Positions 14,007 to 16,883 of a stretch of DNA of 16,883 bases are shown piece after piece. Positions within the stretch are counted from its first letter, which is position 1. The number at the start of each line of letters is the position of its first letter. Source of the DNA: Dehalococcoidales bacterium (GTDB taxonomy: Bacteria > Chloroflexota > Dehalococcoidia > Dehalococcoidales > UBA5627); assembly GCA_012719115.1 (NCBI GenBank), contig JAAYAZ010000031.1:1-16883 (forward strand), read 5' to 3'. Under the pieces are notes generated by a model, which saw only the letters and a program-made list of their open reading frames with translations, was not told where the DNA came from and made no database searches. The translations under genes and the position numbers were made by a program.

Positions 14007-14462
14007 TTATCTTCTCCGGCTTTTGATGGTCCGGTCCATTTCTCTTTCGGCATCGCGCTGTATAATTGTCTGGCGTTTATCGTATTGCTTTTTACCTTTT
14101 GCCAGCGCTATTTCCACTTTAGCTACATGACCTTTAATATACAGCCTCAACGGTACCAGCGTCGAACCCTTTTCGCTTGTTTTACTGATAAGATCCCTGA
14201 TTTCTTTGCGATTCAAAAGCAGCTTTCTGGTACGCGTCGGCTCATGGCTCATATAACTTCCGGCTTCGTAGCGGGCGATATGAGCATTTATCAGCCATAT
14301 TTCACCGCCTTCCGGTTTAACGAAAGCCTGGCCCAGATTAACCCTCCCCGAACGAATTGACTTGATTTCGGTTCCGGTAAGCACCAGCCCTGCTTCATAT
14401 TTATCCAGAATATGATAATCGTGATAGGCTTTTCGGTTAGTAGCTATCGTTTTAATTGCCAT
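14007..14462 (-). CDS. smpB: SsrA-binding protein SmpB
   Basis: The 151-aa product matches SmpB along its length. The N-terminal ATNRKAYHDYHILDKYEAGLVLTGTEIKSIRSGRVNL, then GEIWLINAHIARYEAG and the LLLNRKEIRDL segment, form the OB-type fold that binds the tRNA-like part of tmRNA. The C-terminal basic tail, KGKKQYDKRQTIIQRDAEREMDR, folds in the ribosome mRNA channel. It works with the tmRNA encoded 21 bp downstream to rescue stalled ribosomes. No Shine-Dalgarno is present; a TATAAT lies 5 nt before the ATG (see promoter). Confidence 0.97.
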   Translation of the reverse strand: MAIKTIATNRKAYHDYHILDKYEAGLVLTGTEIKSIRSGRVNLGQAFVKPEGGEIWLINAHIARYEAGSYMSHEPTRTRKLLLNRKEIRDLISKTSEKGSTLVPLRLYIKGHVAKVEIALAKGKKQYDKRQTIIQRDAEREMDRTIKSRRR

Positions 14463-14467
14463 CTCTA

Positions 14468-14497
14468 ATTATAACATTTTATATCAGTCGGTGTGAA
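14468..14497 (-). promoter_or_regulatory. smpB promoter predicting a leaderless mRNA
   Basis: On the minus strand TTCACA (14497-14492), 18 bp, then a perfect TATAAT (14473-14468) are followed by TAGAG and the smpB ATG. Transcription would start at or within 1-2 nt of the ATG. The rest of the 213-bp gap to the divergent gene at 14676 holds no other clear element; a TTGAGA at 14608-14613 might serve the divergent gene. Confidence 0.6.
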
Positions 14498-14675
14498 TGA
14501 GCCTCAAATGTAAACTACGTTTGTGTTTTGTTCAATGAGGAATTATAATTATCACAAGCCGTAGCGTCAATTTTCCATATATGATTTTCAGGCGCCACTG
14601 CGATTGTTTGAGATATAAAATAACCCAAATGTTTATAGCTATTATTGATTAGCACTGTGGAAAGGGGATGCAACT

Positions 14676-15728
14676 GTGACAGAGATGGATAATATTCAGG
14701 ATATCCGGTCTGCAAATGATGCGGAAGACCTTGATACCCTGCTTAAAGATTTTGACCAAACCAGCGGGGAGGGATTGCCTTCACCCGAAAAGCTGGCTGA
14801 AATGGCACGCAAAGCGCCCGAACCGATAGCTACCGGCAACGAGCAGGTAGAAATTGTGTCGCATAGAGTTCTGCCCAAAAGCGGCGAGGGCAGCCCGGGG
14901 AAAGGCGTTTATCTGGAGATAAAAAACATTGCCTCTGCCGCTATCGGTAAACTTATACTGGAAACCGTTATGTTCGATGCCAAGGGATATGTCATAGACA
15001 CCGTTGAAAAAACGGTAACCGATTTTCAATGCGGTAAAACTCGAGTTTTACGCATAGTCACCTCTGCCGAAAAAGCCGATGTCAAAAGTTATGAGGTAAA
15101 AATCACCAATATGGCTGTCACTCCTGTTGCTACGGCTGCGGGAGATAAAAGGATTGAGGTGCTTAAGCATGGTTTTCATGAAAGCACAAACGAGGAAACG
15201 GATGAGTTCAATAAAGATATAGAAGTTGCCATAAGAAACGTTTCTCCCGAAACCGTTGTCACCACCATATTCAATGCCGAACTATTCGATGCTGAGGGCA
15301 GTTCAATGGGCGAGGTAAGGCATATTGAATCCGATATCAAGCCCAACACCAGCCGCGCCGTAATAATACCGATAAACAGCATTACCGGATACAATTCCGC
15401 CAAGAGTTATAAAATTATAACCTCCAAGACAACTACAGTCGATACGCAAAAGGTACTGTTGCGCAGAGATGAAAGAAAAGTCCTGCCAAACGGCGACATA
15501 AACGTTTCGGGTATAGTAAAAAATGTATCCGGCATTAAAACAGACGCTTCGGTAGCCGTTACTTTTTTGGATGCCAAAAAAGAAGAACTGGGTACTATGG
15601 TCTTACCGGTAAAAGATATCGAGCCGGGTTCGGTAAGGAATTTCAGCCTTCTTTTCCACCCTCCTGCCGGAGAAACAGTAAAGACATATAACATAGATAT
15701 CGGCGAAACGGCTGACATTACGGTTTAG
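14676..15728 (+). CDS. Three-domain FxLYD-like protein, paralogue A (GTG start)
   Basis: The 350-aa product has an acidic N-terminal tail (EDLDTLLKDFDQTSGEGLPS, residues about 17-36), a short helix (EKLAEMARKAP) and three beta-sandwich repeats of about 90 residues. Each repeat has a strand such as IEVAIRNVS or VSGIVKNVS, then A-x-L/M-F-D-A-x-G (VMFDAKG, ELFDAEG, TFLDAKK) and a closing I-x-P/C-G-x-x-R strand. This fits FxLYD-like domains, which elsewhere are mostly extracellular. Here no signal peptide, lipobox or membrane helix is seen, so the protein is probably cytoplasmic. The GTG start has AAGGGG 8 nt upstream; ATG at 14685 is a possible alternative. Its role is unknown, probably a binding or scaffold protein. 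Confidence 0.8.
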   Translation: MTEMDNIQDIRSANDAEDLDTLLKDFDQTSGEGLPSPEKLAEMARKAPEPIATGNEQVEIVSHRVLPKSGEGSPGKGVYLEIKNIASAAIGKLILETVMFDAKGYVIDTVEKTVTDFQCGKTRVLRIVTSAEKADVKSYEVKITNMAVTPVATAAGDKRIEVLKHGFHESTNEETDEFNKDIEVAIRNVSPETVVTTIFNAELFDAEGSSMGEVRHIESDIKPNTSRAVIIPINSITGYNSAKSYKIITSKTTTVDTQKVLLRRDERKVLPNGDINVSGIVKNVSGIKTDASVAVTFLDAKKEELGTMVLPVKDIEPGSVRNFSLLFHPPAGETVKTYNIDIGETADITV

Positions 15729-15950
15729 CATTATTAATATATTTAGTTAATATCGAATTAGTTTTATAAAATATCCTATAGGGAGGATTGAGTTGTCCGA
15801 AAAAGAAGATGTAAAGGAAGTTAATCCGACACCACCCGAGCAGAACGAAGAAGACCTGGATACCCTGCTTAAAAATTTTGACGAAACCAGCGGGGAAGGT
15901 TTGCCGTCTGCCGAAAAACTGGCAGAAATGGCGCGCAAGGCGCCCGACCC
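14724..15950. repeat. Diverged direct repeat: conserved 5' segments of the tandem paralogues
   Basis: The segment 14724-14822 aligns base by base with 15850-15948, with long shared blocks such as GATACCCTGCTTAAA and ACCAGCGGGGA. Identity here is clearly higher than in the later parts of the two genes. It marks a tandem duplication with either selection on, or conversion of, the 5' part. Confidence 0.6.
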
Positions 15951-16872
15951 CGTCGTCAGCGGCAACGAAAAAGTCGAAATCATATCTCATTCGCTTATAC
16001 TCAAAAAAGCGACCAAGGACGGGATAGGCAAGGGGGTAGCCTTCACTTTCAAAAATAACGCCGGAGCCAGCATCGGAAAGCTGATATTCGAAGCAATACT
16101 TTTCGATGCTAAAGGTAACGTCATCGACACAATCGAACGCAGTATAAACGATTTCGAAGCCGGCAAGACCTATAACCTGAGAATTATGACCCCTAAAGCT
16201 GATAAAGCCGATATCGTCAGCTATGATGCACACATCAAGGAAATGGTTGTCACACCGGTTCCGAAAGCCGAAGGCGACCAGAGGCTGGTTATTTTAAGGC
16301 ACAGTTTTCAGGATACCGGTATGCTCGATGTCGGTATTGAACTTATAAAAAGGGGAATAGAGCTTGCCGTAAGAAATGTTTCCGGCGAAAGCATCGCCTC
16401 CGCCATCTTCGCTGTCGACCTGTTCGATGCGGAAGGCAATTATATCTCTACATTGAAACACACCGAAACCGACATCCTGCGCAATACCAGCCGCGCCTTT
16501 TTAATTCAGACCACCAGCGTCAAAGATGATATCATCAGGAGTTACAACGTCAAGCTGATTAAAACGGTAACCGCCGAACTGGAAAAAGTGCAGCTGCGCC
16601 GCAATGAAGTAAAGAGGCTGCCGGAAGGGCGCGAAGAACTGAGCGGGCTGGTAAAGAATGTCAGCAGCGCCAAAACCGATGCCGTAATAGTGGTAACCTA
16701 TCTGGATGCCAATGAAGAACCCATCGGCGTGCGCACCCTGAAATTGAGAGATATCGCTCCCGGCACTGTACAAAAATTTGCACTTGAGTTCACATGTCCC
16801 GAAGGTATGACAGTCAAAAAACGCGATATCGATATCGGAGAACTGACAGAAGCCGAGGCAGTCGCCGCATAG
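15793..16872 (+). CDS. Three-domain FxLYD-like protein, paralogue B (TTG start)
   Basis: This 359-aa protein is a tandem paralogue of the 14676 gene with the same plan: acidic N-terminal tail (EDLDTLLKNFDETSGEGLPS), EKLAEMARKAP helix and three beta domains with ILFDAKG, DLFDAEG and TYLDANE at matching positions. The final IDIGELTEAEAVAA parallels NIDIGETADITV. The N-terminal 40 residues are almost identical between the two, while the domains have diverged. GGGAGGA (15781-15787) 5 nt before TTG 15793 fixes the unusual start codon. A 64-bp AT-rich gap with TATAAA (15765-15770) separates the two genes, so it may have its own promoter or be co-transcribed. No export signal is visible. Eleven bases follow its stop to the window end. 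Confidence 0.8.
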   Translation: MSEKEDVKEVNPTPPEQNEEDLDTLLKNFDETSGEGLPSAEKLAEMARKAPDPVVSGNEKVEIISHSLILKKATKDGIGKGVAFTFKNNAGASIGKLIFEAILFDAKGNVIDTIERSINDFEAGKTYNLRIMTPKADKADIVSYDAHIKEMVVTPVPKAEGDQRLVILRHSFQDTGMLDVGIELIKRGIELAVRNVSGESIASAIFAVDLFDAEGNYISTLKHTETDILRNTSRAFLIQTTSVKDDIIRSYNVKLIKTVTAELEKVQLRRNEVKRLPEGREELSGLVKNVSSAKTDAVIVVTYLDANEEPIGVRTLKLRDIAPGTVQKFALEFTCPEGMTVKKRDIDIGELTEAEAVAA

Positions 16873-16883
16873 AATAAAGATAA

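Noticed and set aside
14515..14715. 66-aa minus-strand frame between smpB and the FxLYD-like gene
   Set aside because: It overlaps the start of the 14676 gene, lacks a ribosome site and shows no domain features.
15718..16233. 171-aa minus-strand frame under paralogue B
   Set aside because: Its Phe/Tyr/Asp-rich composition mirrors the opposite strand, and a similar shadow occurs under paralogue A, as expected from duplication.

Overview
The window looks like chromosomal DNA from an anaerobic bacterium, most likely a Dehalococcoidia-type Chloroflexota. The main pointers are a 46-residue Cys4 protein of the DUF5679 type, and a tmRNA whose tag ends in GEPEMVLAG, close to the Dehalococcoides tag as I remember it. 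The rest is a mixed set of bacterial housekeeping genes. The lineage call is inference; no search was run.

Layout. (1) 1-1850, minus strand: the start of an HTH/excisionase-like regulator cut by the left edge, with a 10-bp inverted repeat over its promoter; a tiny zinc-ribbon gene with a good sigma70-type promoter; and an unrecognised 327-aa protein that seems to be two tandem Rossmann-like lobes, the first carrying a CARF-like D-x-S-x-x-x-K motif. (2) 2049-5119, plus strand: a surface-polymer O-acetylation cassette of lipoprotein, MBOAT acyltransferase and DHHW/AlgJ-like protein. (3) 5268-5835: a 51-aa two-helix membrane peptide followed 4 bp later by a gamma-glutamylcyclotransferase-like protein. 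(4) 6067-8867: ribosomal protein L25/CTC, then a NatA/NatB-like ABC exporter whose two genes overlap by 8 bp. (5) 8942-12013: amidohydrolase, RNA 2',3'-cyclic phosphodiesterase ThpR, a small zinc-ribbon protein, a ComF-type phosphoribosyltransferase and an MGMT/Ogt-type alkyltransferase. (6) 12000-14462, minus strand: a chagasin-type (I42) inhibitor lipoprotein, RadC, a small glycine-rich membrane protein, tmRNA (ssrA) and SmpB. (7) 14676-16872, plus strand: two tandem paralogues, each an acidic N-terminal tail plus three FxLYD-like beta domains, with no export signal.

Working together: smpB and ssrA are adjacent on one strand and form the trans-translation pair. The lipoprotein, MBOAT and DHHW genes should act together on an envelope polymer; if the host lacks peptidoglycan, as Dehalococcoides does, the acceptor is an open question. 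Two genes, smpB and the amidohydrolase, have a -10 hexamer only 5-10 nt before the ATG and no Shine-Dalgarno, which suggests leaderless or near-leaderless mRNAs beside ordinary SD-led genes. No CRISPR array, insertion sequence, tRNA or phage block is visible. The strongest candidates for something undescribed are the two-lobe CARF-like protein and the tandem cytoplasmic three-domain paralogues.
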